A DNA stretch of 16,754 bases from WHTG01 sp035540515 (GCA_035540515.1 DATLGM010000227.1:1-16754); one strand, 5' to 3'; positions 5,211 through 12,920 are shown, numbered from the stretch's first letter. Translations and numbers: made by a program. The notes: a model not told the origin generated them from the sequence alone.

Positions 5211-7850
5211 ATGCGGGGGCAGGGCGGGTCGTCACTGCCTGCTGACATGCTTGCCCTGCTCGCAGCGGTGCTGTCCGAGGCCCCCTTCGGTTTCGCCCTG
5301 CTCGACAACGACCTGCGGTACCTGCACATCAATGCGCTTCTGGCTGGGCTGAACGCCCGCGCGCCCGAAGACCACGTGGGGCTCACGCCCGAAGACGTCA
5401 GTCCGGAGCTCGGCGAGCTCGTCGGTCCGCTGCTGCGCCAGGTGCTGGAGACCGGACAGCCCGTGGCCGGGCTGGAGTTCAGCGGTGTTGCGCCGGGCGA
5501 CGGCCAGCTGCACCACTGGCTGTTCAACGCCTACCCCGTCACGCACGAGCAGCAGACGACCGGCGTCGCGGTGGCGGTGATCGACCTCACCGACCGGCTC
5601 GAGACGGTGGCACGGCTGGAAGCGCAAGCCGACCAGCAGGCGGCTGTGGTGCAGCTGGGCATGGCCGCGCTGCGCGGGCAGGACGTCAACGCCCTGGTGA
5701 CCGACGCGCTGGACCTGGTCCGCGAGGTGCTCCAGGTGGATCGCACCGCGATCCTGCGCGGTGACGCCGAGGGCACCCGCTTCACGTTGGAGTTCCACTC
5801 CCCCGCCGACCGCCCCGTCGATCCGGTCACCGTCACCCCCGGAGACCGCACCCTGTCGGGTGAAACCGTGCTGGCCGGCGAGCCGATCGTCAGTCCGGAC
5901 CTGCCCTCCGACGACCGGTTCGATCGGGTCGTGGCCGCCGGGGACATGGAGGTCAAAAGCGCCATGACGGTGCTGATCCCCGGTCCCAAGGCCCCGTTCG
6001 GGGTGCTGGGCAGCTACCACAGCCAGCGGCGGGACTTCTCAGCGGACGAGATCCGCTTTGTCCAGTCGGTCGCCAACGTGGTGGGCATCGCCGTCGAGCG
6101 GCGGCGCGCCGAGGCGGCCCTGGAGACCTCCGACCAGCGCCTGAAGGTCGCCCAGGAGGCCGGCCGCGTCGGCGTATGGGAGTGGGACCTGCGCTCGGAC
6201 GTCATCGTGTGGTCCGAGGCGCTGGAGCACCTGTACGGGTTGCCGACCGGTGGGTTCGACGGCCGCTTCGAGACGTTCCGCCAATTCGTCCACCCCGACG
6301 ACCTCGCCCGCGTGGGCCCGATGCTCGACGCGGCGCTGATGTCGGGGACGTACGAGCATGAGCACCGCATCGTGCGCGCCGACACCGGCGAGGTCCGCTG
6401 GATCGTGGCGCGCGGCGAGACCATCAGGGACGACGAGGACGTCCCCGTGCGCATGGTCGGCATCAACGTCGACATCACGGAGCGCAAGCTGGCCGAGGAG
6501 GAGCGCGCCACGCTGTTCGCGGCCGAGCGCGCCGCGCGGGCCGCGGCGGAAAGCGCCCGCGAGCGGCTGACCTTCCTGGCCGAGGCGACCGGCGCCCTGT
6601 CGGCGTCGTTGGACTACCACGAGACGCTGCAGGCGGTCACCCGGCTCGCGGTCCCCCGCTTCGCTGACGTGTGCGTGGTCGATTTGGAGGAGAACGGGCA
6701 GCTGCGTGGCGTCGCCATCGCGCACACCGATCCCGAAGGCGAACGGCTGCTGCGGGAGATCCGCGAGCGCTATCCCAGCGCCGTGGGTGGCCGCGAGCCC
6801 GTCAGGGGCCGGTTGGACCGCGGGGAGTCCGTGGTCTTCGGCGAGGACGTCGACGCGTTCCTCGACAGCGTCGCCATCGACGCCGAGCACCTGGCGCTGG
6901 TGCGCCGGTTGCACATCGGCTCGGGGATGATCGTCCCCTTGGTCGCCCGCGGCAGGGTGCTGGGCACGCTGACGCTGTTGCGGGGCAAGGACCGCGAGGC
7001 GTTCGACGGCACCGACGACCTGACCCTGACGACCGAGCTCGCACGGCGCGTGGCGCTGGCGATCGACAATGCGCGGCTGTTCGCGGAGGTCAGCCGCACC
7101 GGCGAGCGCTTTCGGCGGATGGCCGAGACGCTGCAGGCCAGCCTTCTGCCGCCGAACCTGCCGACGGTCCCCGGCGTCGACATCGCCGCGCTGTACCGCG
7201 CGGCGGCCGCGGGCACCGCGGTGGGCGGCGACTTCTACGACGTCTTCCCGCTGTCCGAGCGCGGGTGGGGGGTGGTCATCGGGGATGTCGAGGGCAAGGG
7301 CACCGAGGCCGCGACCGTGACCGGGATCGCCCGGCACACCATCCGGACGGCGGCGATGCGCCGAGGTCCCGTCGCCAGCCTGCTCGTGCTCAACGAAGCG
7401 CTGCTGCAGCACGACGACAACGCCGGCAGGTTCTGCACCGTGCTGTATGGGCAGGTGGACACCAGCGACGACGCCGTTCACGTCCAGCTGGCCAGCGGTG
7501 GGCATCCGCCGGCGTTGCTGCGGCGCCGCGACGGCACGGTCGAGCCGGTCGGCGGTGGCGGGACGCTGATGGGCGTGCTCGACGACGTGCTGCTCAACGA
7601 CGAGGAGGTCGCCCTGGAGGAGGGCGACGCGCTCGTGCTGTACACCGACGGGGTGACCGAGGCGCGGGGCCCCCAGGGGGAGTTCGGCGAGCGCCGGCTG
7701 CGCGCCGCGGTGTCCTCGGCGCCGGCAGACAGCGCCAAGGAGCTGGCGACCGCCGTGGAGCGCGCCGTCGCCGAGTACAGCGGCGGCCGGTTCCGCGACG
7801 ACATCGCCATCCTCGTCCTACGCGCTGACCCGTCGATCGTCACGCAGTGA
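5211..7850 (+). CDS. PAS-GAF-PAS-GAF sensor with C-terminal SpoIIE/PP2C serine phosphatase
   Basis: 879 residues from the ATG at 5211. I prefer this start because AGGG lies 7 nt upstream and a likely -10 lies at 5171-5176; an in-frame GTG at 5181 would add 10 residues but has no ribosome binding site. Domains: PAS (about 15-125), GAF (149-295), PAS (309-430, with HPDD and a typical VGINVDITERK exit), GAF (about 450-640) and a SpoIIE-type PP2C phosphatase (about 655-872). The metal-binding acidic residues are present in GGDFYD (D674), GDVEGKG, YTDGVTEAR (D813) and RDDIAIL (D863/D864), so it should be active. There is no transmembrane segment. Such proteins usually dephosphorylate anti-anti-sigma factors in partner-switching stress pathways, but no RsbV/RsbW-like gene is nearby. 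The signal sensed is unknown. The stop overlaps the next gene by 4 bp. Confidence 0.9.
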   Translation: MRGQGGSSLPADMLALLAAVLSEAPFGFALLDNDLRYLHINALLAGLNARAPEDHVGLTPEDVSPELGELVGPLLRQVLETGQPVAGLEFSGVAPGDGQLHHWLFNAYPVTHEQQTTGVAVAVIDLTDRLETVARLEAQADQQAAVVQLGMAALRGQDVNALVTDALDLVREVLQVDRTAILRGDAEGTRFTLEFHSPADRPVDPVTVTPGDRTLSGETVLAGEPIVSPDLPSDDRFDRVVAAGDMEVKSAMTVLIPGPKAPFGVLGSYHSQRRDFSADEIRFVQSVANVVGIAVERRRAEAALETSDQRLKVAQEAGRVGVWEWDLRSDVIVWSEALEHLYGLPTGGFDGRFETFRQFVHPDDLARVGPMLDAALMSGTYEHEHRIVRADTGEVRWIVARGETIRDDEDVPVRMVGINVDITERKLAEEERATLFAAERAARAAAESARERLTFLAEATGALSASLDYHETLQAVTRLAVPRFADVCVVDLEENGQLRGVAIAHTDPEGERLLREIRERYPSAVGGREPVRGRLDRGESVVFGEDVDAFLDSVAIDAEHLALVRRLHIGSGMIVPLVARGRVLGTLTLLRGKDREAFDGTDDLTLTTELARRVALAIDNARLFAEVSRTGERFRRMAETLQASLLPPNLPTVPGVDIAALYRAAAAGTAVGGDFYDVFPLSERGWGVVIGDVEGKGTEAATVTGIARHTIRTAAMRRGPVASLLVLNEALLQHDDNAGRFCTVLYGQVDTSDDAVHVQLASGGHPPALLRRRDGTVEPVGGGGTLMGVLDDVLLNDEEVALEEGDALVLYTDGVTEARGPQGEFGERRLRAAVSSAPADSAKELATAVERAVAEYSGGRFRDDIAILVLRADPSIVTQ

Positions 7851-8632
7851 CCGACGGTCGCGCCGTCCGGGTCCTGTACACCGACCTGGACGGCACGCTG
7901 CTGGGCCCGCAGGGATCGCTGCTGACGGGGCCCGACGGCCGGCCCAGCGTCCGGGCGGCGCAGGCGCTGGTCGACGCGTCCGCCGCCGGCATCACGGTGG
8001 TTCCCGTCAGCGGGCGCGCCATGCCGCAGCTGCGCAACGACATCCGCCTGCTGGGCTTGCACGACGCCATCGGCGAGGCCGGTGCGGTGATCGTCCGAGA
8101 CGGCCGCACCATCTACGAGTGGGGCGACAGCCCTCGGGGCCTGGCGCAGAACCCGCACGACGCCCTCACCGCCGCCGGCGCCGTCACCGCGCTGCTCGAC
8201 GCCTTCCACGGCGACCTGCGCCACTATGAGCCGTGGCATCGCGGTCGCGAGGGCGGTCACCTGTTCCACGGGTTGGTCGACGTGGCGGCCGCCGACGAGT
8301 GCCTGCGCGAGCACGGCTGCGGCTGGGCGTACTTGCGCGACAACGGCGCGACCGGAGGCTGGGAGGGTCGCGATGTACGCGCGTATCACCTGCTGCCGCG
8401 GGGCGTCGGCAAGGCACCGGCGGTCGCCGACGACATCGCCGCCCGCGGCCTGACGCGCGAGCAGACGGCAGCCGTGGGCGACTCACCCGAGGACGCGACC
8501 ATGGCCGCACACGTCGGGACCTTCTTCATGGTCGCCAACGGGCACGCGCCTGACGTCGCGGGCGTCCGGTGGACGGCGGGGGCGATGGGCGACGGGTTCG
8601 CCGACGCGGTCGCGGCCCTGCTGGACCGCTGA
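7847..8632 (+). CDS. HAD-superfamily (Cof/MPGP-like, class IIB) phosphatase
   Basis: 261 residues, GTG start in a GTGA overlap with the stop of the phosphatase-sensor gene, so translation is probably coupled. All four HAD motifs are visible: DLDGT with the nucleophile D13 and acid/base D15, the motif II serine in PVSGR (S55), the motif III lysine in GVGKAPAV (K189) and GDSPED (D212, D216). The insert between motifs II and III has the length of the C2-type cap of mannosyl-3-phosphoglycerate and sucrose-phosphate phosphatases. It should hydrolyse a small phosphorylated metabolite, perhaps a sugar phosphate or compatible-solute precursor. The link to a stress-type sensor upstream makes an osmolyte role attractive, but the substrate is not shown by the sequence. 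Confidence 0.85.
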   Translation: MTDGRAVRVLYTDLDGTLLGPQGSLLTGPDGRPSVRAAQALVDASAAGITVVPVSGRAMPQLRNDIRLLGLHDAIGEAGAVIVRDGRTIYEWGDSPRGLAQNPHDALTAAGAVTALLDAFHGDLRHYEPWHRGREGGHLFHGLVDVAAADECLREHGCGWAYLRDNGATGGWEGRDVRAYHLLPRGVGKAPAVADDIAARGLTREQTAAVGDSPEDATMAAHVGTFFMVANGHAPDVAGVRWTAGAMGDGFADAVAALLDR

Positions 8633-8648
8633 CGGGGCGCCAGTGGAG

Positions 8649-8665
8649 CCGGGGGCGGGCCCCGG
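8649..8665. terminator. GC-rich hairpin between convergent genes
   Basis: CCGGGG and CCCCGG form a 6-bp stem with a 5-nt loop in the 42-bp gap between two convergent genes. There is no T-run on either side, so it is at best a weak or factor-assisted bidirectional terminator. Confidence 0.35.
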
Positions 8666-8674
8666 CCCCCCGAG

Positions 8675-9250
8675 TCAGACGCCGAAGTCGGGACCGACGA
8701 GCACGTGCAGATCGACGCCGGGGTTGAACCCGTCGTTCGGCTCGACCGGGCCGAACCGCTCGTCGGTGGTCCCCAGCGCCTCGCCCTCGTCCTCTGCGCC
8801 GGCGGTCGCAAGGACTCTGGTGGTGTCCACCGTGCGGTTCGACTCCTGGACCGCCACCACCCGGTAGCCGAGGTCGCGCAGCACTTCAGCCGCCTCGAGC
8901 ATCTGCTCCTCGGTCCCGCCGGCGGCCAGGACCTGAACGGTCACCTCGGCAGGGGGCCGCGGCGTTGCCGCGTCCGTGGGCTCGTCGGTGGCCTCGGGCG
9001 TCGGCGACGCCTCGGTTGGTTCCGGCGTCGGTGTGGGGCTGGGCGTGGGACTGGCCGTGGGCGACGGCGTCGGGGAAGTGGCGGGCTCGGTCAGCACCAC
9101 CGCCGGCCCGCCGGAGCCGTCGTCGCGGCCGATCATGGTCAGGGCGGCCACCACCGCGAACGTCACGACCATCGCGGCCACGCCGCCGGCCACCGCCCGC
9201 AGCAGCGAGCGGCGGAACGAGTCGTCCTCGGGGTCTACGTGGCGGCCCAT
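8675..9250 (-). CDS. LytR_C-domain membrane protein (VirR/Rv0431-like)
   Basis: 191 residues. A short cytoplasmic N-terminus is followed by one transmembrane helix (about 17-41), a long linker of Pro/Thr/Ser/Glu repeats (about 47-103, with TPSPT-type units) and a C-terminal LytR_C domain (about 104-190, from TVQVLAAGG to VDLHVLVGPD). The domain should lie outside the membrane, reaching into the cell wall through the linker. The gene follows a DUF3263 gene by 3 bp, the same order as Rv0430-Rv0431 in M. tuberculosis, where Rv0431 (VirR) affects the cell wall and vesicle release. A cell-wall function is therefore inferred. There is no LCP catalytic domain, so it is not itself a teichoic-acid or arabinogalactan ligase. 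Confidence 0.8.
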   Translation of the reverse strand: MGRHVDPEDDSFRRSLLRAVAGGVAAMVVTFAVVAALTMIGRDDGSGGPAVVLTEPATSPTPSPTASPTPSPTPTPEPTEASPTPEATDEPTDAATPRPPAEVTVQVLAAGGTEEQMLEAAEVLRDLGYRVVAVQESNRTVDTTRVLATAGAEDEGEALGTTDERFGPVEPNDGFNPGVDLHVLVGPDFGV

Positions 9251-9253
9251 CGG

Positions 9254-9514
9254 TTACCGCGAGGTGCGCTCCCCCAGGGCACGCGCGGCGCGGCCGTTGC
9301 GCCGCTCGTCGCGGCGCTTGCGCAGCCGCCGCACGGTCAGCGGGTCGTACGCCAGAGCCTCGGGGTCGTCGACGACCTTGCTCAGCAGCTGGTAGTACCG
9401 CGCCGCGGAGATCCCGAAGTGGTCGCGGATGGCGCGCTCTTTGCCGCCCTGGTGCAGGGTCCACTCGCGCTCGAAGTCCACGAGCTCGCGGGTGCGGTCG
9501 GATGCGGCAGCCAT
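9254..9514 (-). CDS. DUF3263 protein (Rv0430-like)
   Basis: 86 residues, highly charged and helical. It contains the family core LVDFEREW, KERAIRDHFGISAARYYQLL (about 27-46) and a basic RRLRKRRDERR tail. The middle looks like a helix-turn-helix of the sigma-factor region 4 kind, so DNA binding is possible but unproven. It lies 3 bp upstream of the LytR_C membrane protein and is probably cotranscribed with it, a pairing kept in mycobacteria (Rv0430-Rv0431). It may regulate or assist its partner gene. The family is confident; the function is unknown. Confidence 0.8.
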   Translation of the reverse strand: MAAASDRTRELVDFEREWTLHQGGKERAIRDHFGISAARYYQLLSKVVDDPEALAYDPLTVRRLRKRRDERRNGRAARALGERTSR

Positions 9515-9578
9515 GGCGGCGAGTCTATGGACGACGGCCGCGTATTCGCGGGAACCGGTGACGTACGCTGGGCGCCTG

Positions 9579-9651
9579 GCCGGGTTAGCTCAGTCGGCAG
9601 AGCACCTCTCTTGTAAAGAGGATGTCGTCGGTTCGATTCCGACACCCGGCT
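9579..9651 (+). tRNA. tRNA-Thr (anticodon UGU)
   Basis: A complete 73-nt cloverleaf: acceptor GCCGGGT pairs with ACCCGGC, the D arm contains AGCTCAGTCGGCAGAGC, the anticodon arm is CCTCT-CTTGTAA-AGAGG with anticodon TGT, and the T arm contains GGTTCGATTCC. The discriminator base is T and the CCA end is not encoded. It decodes ACA/ACG-type threonine codons. Confidence 0.97.
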
Positions 9652-9675
9652 CAACGGTCTCAACGCCGGACTAGG

Positions 9676-9758
9676 CCCACGCCCACCGCATGGGGGCGGA
9701 AAATGGCCGAAACAGGCCATGGCGTGGGACGGGACCGTCGGCCATCGTTGCGGCCGAC
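9676..9758 (+). ncRNA. Structured leader or tRNA-trailer region of unknown class
   Basis: Two strong inverted repeats fill the gap between tRNA-Thr and the response-regulator gene. First, CCCACGCC (9676-9683) pairs with GGCGTGGG (9721-9728), directly stacked on ATGGCC (9703-9708) with GGCCAT (9715-9720), leaving a 19-nt bulge on the 5' side. Second, GTCGGCC (9737-9743) pairs with GGCCGAC (9752-9758) around an 8-nt loop. There is no U-tract on the plus strand. It could be a 5' leader of the receiver gene, a tRNA processing or termination signal, or a small RNA. I do not recognise a known riboswitch. Confidence 0.4.
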
Positions 9759-9781
9759 AGCGACAAGGGGACTTCGCGACC

Positions 9782-10147
9782 ATGGACACGCGCGTGCTGA
9801 TCGTCGACGACGACGACCGTCTGCGTGACGTGCTGTCGCTGTACATCGACTACGAGGACGGCCTGGAGGTGGCGGGCACCGCCGGCGATGCGCGGGAGGC
9901 GACTGACAAGGCGGTGGCGCTGCGCCCCGATGCGATCGTGCTCGACTACCACATGCCGGGTGTGGACGGGATCGCCGCGATCCCGCTGCTGCGTGACGCC
10001 CTGCCGGACGTGCGCATCGTGATGTTCAGCGCTGACGACGACCGGGCAGCGTCCGAGGCCGCCTTGGCCAACGGCGCGGCGGCGTTCGTCACCAAGAACG
10101 GCCAGCAGGGTCTCGACGACGTCGTCCGGTACCTGCGCGCCTCATAG
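9782..10147 (+). CDS. Stand-alone response-regulator receiver protein
   Basis: 121 residues, receiver domain only, with no output domain. The acidic pocket (D9-D12), the phospho-acceptor D55 in VLDYHMPG, the switch serine S83 in MFSAD and the conserved lysine K105 in FVTKNG are all present, so it should be phosphorylatable. I choose the ATG at 9782, which starts directly at the receiver fold; a longer frame back to 9719 would code through a strong hairpin and add 21 unlikely residues. GGGG lies about 11 nt upstream as a weak ribosome binding site. No histidine kinase is nearby. It may act by protein-protein contact, as CheY- or Spo0F-like proteins do. Its end overlaps the convergent gamma-glutamyltransferase gene by 6 bp. 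Confidence 0.88.
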   Translation: MDTRVLIVDDDDRLRDVLSLYIDYEDGLEVAGTAGDAREATDKAVALRPDAIVLDYHMPGVDGIAAIPLLRDALPDVRIVMFSADDDRAASEAALANGAAAFVTKNGQQGLDDVVRYLRAS

Positions 10148-11530
10148 GACCGCCGCGGCCCCGTCGCGTCGCGGCTCCCCGCACGCGCCACTGCGTGCCA
10201 CGACCCCCACGCCGCCGAAGAAGTGGTGGCGCGTCCGCCACACCCGGGTGACGAACCCGGCGGCGCGCAGCGCCTCGACGCCGGCGGGTGGATAGTCCGG
10301 CTCGACGTGGACCAGGGGCCCGTCCCGGTGCAGGCGCGGGCGGGAGACGGCCGTCGTCGCGTCCACACCCTCGGCGAGCAGACCCGACAGGACCTGCACC
10401 AGCGCGCTGCGGATCCGCGACCCGCCGGCGGCGCCCGCCGCGGCGACGAGCCCATCGCCGTTGACGGCCACCGTGGGGCACATCATGCTGCCCAACCGCC
10501 CGCCGGGAACCAGCGGCCCGCTGCGCAGGTCCCGCTCGCCCAGCATCGAGTTCAAGTGGATGCCGAAGCCCGGCACCCAGTCCCCCGATCCCAGGCCCAG
10601 GCTGGTGGTGACCACGCAGGCGTTGCCGTCGCGGTCGACGACCGTGACGTTGGTGGTGTCGCCGTGGCGGTCGGGGCCGTGCAGCGCCCGAGCGATCGTG
10701 ACGGCCCGCGTGGCGTCGTCGGCGCCGTGCAGATCGGTCAACCCGCCCAGCGTCTCCAGCGCCCCGGCCAGATCGCGCCTGCCGATCACGGTGGCGCCGG
10801 CATGGTCCACGCGGTGCGCCGGCGTGTCCACGACGCGGTACGCCTGCAGGTCGGCGGCACCCAGCGGCCCGTCCTGCTCGGCCATGAGCGCCGCCAGCGC
10901 GGCGCCCAGCGTGCCGGTGTAGAAGCCGGCAGCCCCCTCCTCGTGCAGCACCTCGAACGCCGCGACCAGCCCGGGCTGGCGCAGCAGCTCACCACCCTGC
11001 AGCAGCCGGCCCCCAGGGGCATAGATGTCGGCGCCGTCGCTGAGCGTCAACGCAGGGGCGAGCATCTCCAGGACGCGGGCGTGCGTCGGCGGCAGGACGC
11101 AGTCGTTGCGGGCCAGACGCAGAGCGGGTTCGACCAGCCGCGCCCACGGCAGCCGGCCGAAGCGCTCCGACAGCGCCCCGCAGCCCGCCACCACCCCCGG
11201 GACGCCGACCGACGCCGGCCCGATGATGTAGGGCACCGCTTCGTCCTCGAACAGCATGTCGACGACCACCGGATCACCGTCGTGGCGACGGCCGTCAAGG
11301 CCGGGGACAGCGACGAAGAAGTCCAGGAGGTCCACGGCACCCCGTGCGGCGTCGAAGTGGATCGCGTGACCGCCACCGGCCAGACCGGTCATGGTCGTCT
11401 CCGCCACACACGACGCCAGCGTCGCCGCCACGGCGGCGTCGGCGGCCGTCCCCCCGTCTGACAACACCTCCACCGCCGCGGCGAGCGTGTCCGGGTGGTG
11501 TGCCGCCGCGCCGGCCGGGACCGTGCTCAC
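10142..11530 (-). CDS. Gamma-glutamyltranspeptidase-family N-terminal nucleophile hydrolase
   Basis: 462 residues from a GTG at 11528-11530, supported by AAAGGAA 8 nt upstream. A longer frame to 11686 would run into the divergent gene and its promoter, so I reject it. The protein starts with the AVEVLSDGGTAADAAVAATLA helix typical of the family and keeps the TTN nucleophile site (T292-T293), where self-cleavage would give a large (about 291 aa) and a small (about 171 aa) subunit, followed by NVTVVDRDGNA. The later GSMMCPTVAV and GGSRIRSAL blocks match the substrate-binding region. There is no signal peptide, unlike secreted GGTs, so it is probably cytoplasmic. The TTH of classical GGT is TTN here. 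The substrate could be a gamma-glutamyl compound or a cephalosporin-like amide; this is not known. Confidence 0.85.
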   Translation of the reverse strand: MSTVPAGAAAHHPDTLAAAVEVLSDGGTAADAAVAATLASCVAETTMTGLAGGGHAIHFDAARGAVDLLDFFVAVPGLDGRRHDGDPVVVDMLFEDEAVPYIIGPASVGVPGVVAGCGALSERFGRLPWARLVEPALRLARNDCVLPPTHARVLEMLAPALTLSDGADIYAPGGRLLQGGELLRQPGLVAAFEVLHEEGAAGFYTGTLGAALAALMAEQDGPLGAADLQAYRVVDTPAHRVDHAGATVIGRRDLAGALETLGGLTDLHGADDATRAVTIARALHGPDRHGDTTNVTVVDRDGNACVVTTSLGLGSGDWVPGFGIHLNSMLGERDLRSGPLVPGGRLGSMMCPTVAVNGDGLVAAAGAAGGSRIRSALVQVLSGLLAEGVDATTAVSRPRLHRDGPLVHVEPDYPPAGVEALRAAGFVTRVWRTRHHFFGGVGVVARSGACGEPRRDGAAAVL

Positions 11531-11572
11531 GTGGGCTGTTCCTTTCCGCGCCGGTCGGCGCGCTTTGGTCGT

Positions 11573-11585
11573 GATCGTTACGATC
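11573..11585. promoter_or_regulatory. Inverted repeat in the divergent promoter region
   Basis: GATCGT and ACGATC flank a central T in the 62-bp gap between divergent genes. It ends 7 bp before the ATG of the plus-strand gene and contains TACGAT (11579-11584), a possible -10 box that would give a nearly leaderless transcript. A small operator is plausible; no regulator is identified. Confidence 0.35.
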
Positions 11586-11592
11586 CCGCGCC

Positions 11593-12180
11593 ATGATGCT
11601 GCCCGGTGAGCGCGCGCTGCGCGAAGAACGCCACGCCCTTGTCGCCACGGTGCGCTCGCTGACCGACGAGGAGTTCGCGTCGGCACCGACGCTGTGCGCC
11701 GGCTGGGCGCCGCGCGACATCCTGGCGCATGTGATGGGTGTCGACCGCCACTTCGGCGAGTACCTCCGCGCCGGCGGCTGGATCTCCACGGCCAACGAGG
11801 TCATCGTCGGCAAGTCGCGGGCGCTGTCGCGCGAGGAGCTGATGGGACAGGCCGACACCTGGCTGCGGGCGCCGGCGCCGTGGACCCGCGCGATGGCGCT
11901 GCAGCTGCTCGGCGACAACGCCATCCACCACCAGGACATCCTGCGCCCCCTGGGACGCACGCGCGTCGTGCCCGACGCGGCCGCCAACGCCATCCTGCGC
12001 GAAGGGATGATGCTCGGGGCGCCGAAGCTGCTGCGCTACCGCGTCGAGCCCACCGACGGCGGCCGCGCGGTTGGCCGCGGCCGGTGCGTGCGAGGGACGC
12101 GGGAGGCGCTGGGGATGTGGCTGTCCGGGCGTGATGGGTTGGAGTCCGAGCTGCAGTTCGACCAGGAGGTGGCGGCGTGA
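11593..12180 (+). CDS. MDMPI/DinB-like (maleylpyruvate isomerase N-terminal family) protein
   Basis: 195 residues. The helical-bundle core of the actinobacterial TIGR03083/mycothiol-dependent maleylpyruvate isomerase N-domain is visible: LCAGWAPRDILAHVMGVDRH (about 34-53, with H46) and GDNAIHHQDILRPLG (108-122, with H112/H113). These histidines would bind a divalent metal. Related proteins are thiol S-transferases that use mycothiol or bacillithiol. The ATG follows a possible -10 by about 8 bp with no ribosome binding site, suggesting a leaderless mRNA. It ends with a GTGA overlap on the next gene. The exact reaction is unknown; a thiol-dependent role fits the msrB gene two genes downstream. 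Confidence 0.75.
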   Translation: MMLPGERALREERHALVATVRSLTDEEFASAPTLCAGWAPRDILAHVMGVDRHFGEYLRAGGWISTANEVIVGKSRALSREELMGQADTWLRAPAPWTRAMALQLLGDNAIHHQDILRPLGRTRVVPDAAANAILREGMMLGAPKLLRYRVEPTDGGRAVGRGRCVRGTREALGMWLSGRDGLESELQFDQEVAA

Positions 12181-12920
12181 CGCCGGAAGACGCAGCGGGG
12201 GCGGCGGCCGGCCCGATCGGGGCGCTGGGCGGTGCCTTCATGACCGCACGGCCGACGCTCAAGAAGGGCCCGGAGTTGGGCTTCCCGAAGGGGTGGTCGT
12301 TCTACTTCGCCGGCCGTGGCGGGGTCCTGGGCGACGTGGTGCCCGACGTCGTCGCGGCGGCCTTCGGGTTCTTCCCGCCCGTGTTCGTGCGCGAGCAGTG
12401 GCTCGTGGGACGGGGCGTGATGGAGCCGTCGGCGGCCGCCGCCGCGTACGCCGAGGCGTGCCAGGACTGGGGTCGTGAGCACCTCAACGGCGCCGAGGGT
12501 CTCGACCGCCTCGTGGAGCTGCTCAAGATCGTGGTCAGCGAGGCCGACGGTGCCGGCGCGCCGCTGTTCGCCGGATGGCGCGCCATGCCACTGCCCGAGG
12601 ATGTCCCTGGCAGCGCCGCGCAGCTGCTGCACGTGATGCGCGAGCACCGGGGCGCGATGCACATCATGGGCGTGCTCACCGAAGGCCTGACCCCGCACGA
12701 GGCGGTGATGTGCGGCGGCGGGCAGGGCAACGTCGAGTTCTTCCAGTGGCCCGAGCCGCATCCGGACCCCGAGCCGCTGTACGAGCAGTACAACGCCGCC
12801 GAGGAGGTCACCGACCTCCTGGCCGCCCGCGCGTTCGAGGTGCTCGACGAGGCCGAGCGCGCCGAGCTGGTCGACCTGCTCGGCGCCGCGCAGATCAAGG
12901 CGTTCAACCTGGCCGTCTGA
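12177..12920 (+). CDS. SCO6745-like conserved actinobacterial protein
   Basis: 247 residues, GTG start overlapping the preceding stop by 4 bp (GTGA), so it is translationally coupled to the MDMPI/DinB-like gene. The stretch WSFYFAGRGGVLGDVVPDVVAAAFGFFPPVF (about 41-71) is typical of the SCO6745/SalK-like family, mainly helical proteins of unknown function. Notable later features are a histidine/methionine-rich block (LLHVMREHRGAMHIMG, about 149-164) and HEAVMCGGG (about 173-181). There is no signal peptide or membrane helix. Family assignment is from memory and moderate. Coupling suggests it works together with the upstream metal-binding helical protein. Confidence 0.6.
   Translation: MTPEDAAGAAAGPIGALGGAFMTARPTLKKGPELGFPKGWSFYFAGRGGVLGDVVPDVVAAAFGFFPPVFVREQWLVGRGVMEPSAAAAAYAEACQDWGREHLNGAEGLDRLVELLKIVVSEADGAGAPLFAGWRAMPLPEDVPGSAAQLLHVMREHRGAMHIMGVLTEGLTPHEAVMCGGGQGNVEFFQWPEPHPDPEPLYEQYNAAEEVTDLLAARAFEVLDEAERAELVDLLGAAQIKAFNLAV

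Noticed and set aside
4805..5527. A 240-codon minus-strand frame covering the riboswitch and promoter region.
   Set aside because: It runs through the SAM aptamer and into both flanking genes in the wrong frames; the region is fully explained by promoter, riboswitch and starts.
6039..7505. A 488-codon minus-strand frame within the phosphatase gene.
   Set aside because: It is antisense to an intact PAS-GAF-SpoIIE protein and has low-complexity shadow composition.
9010..9085. Repeated short units that looked like a tandem DNA repeat.
   Set aside because: They code for the Pro/Thr/Ser-rich linker of the LytR_C protein and need no separate explanation.
9719..9781. N-terminal extension of the receiver protein by 21 residues.
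   Set aside because: The extra part codes through strong hairpins, has no ribosome binding site, and precedes the usual receiver start.
11531..11686. N-terminal extension of the GGT-like gene by 52 codons.
   Set aside because: It would overlap the start of the divergent gene and the promoter region; the GTG at 11528-11530 has a good ribosome binding site and matches the start of the family domain.
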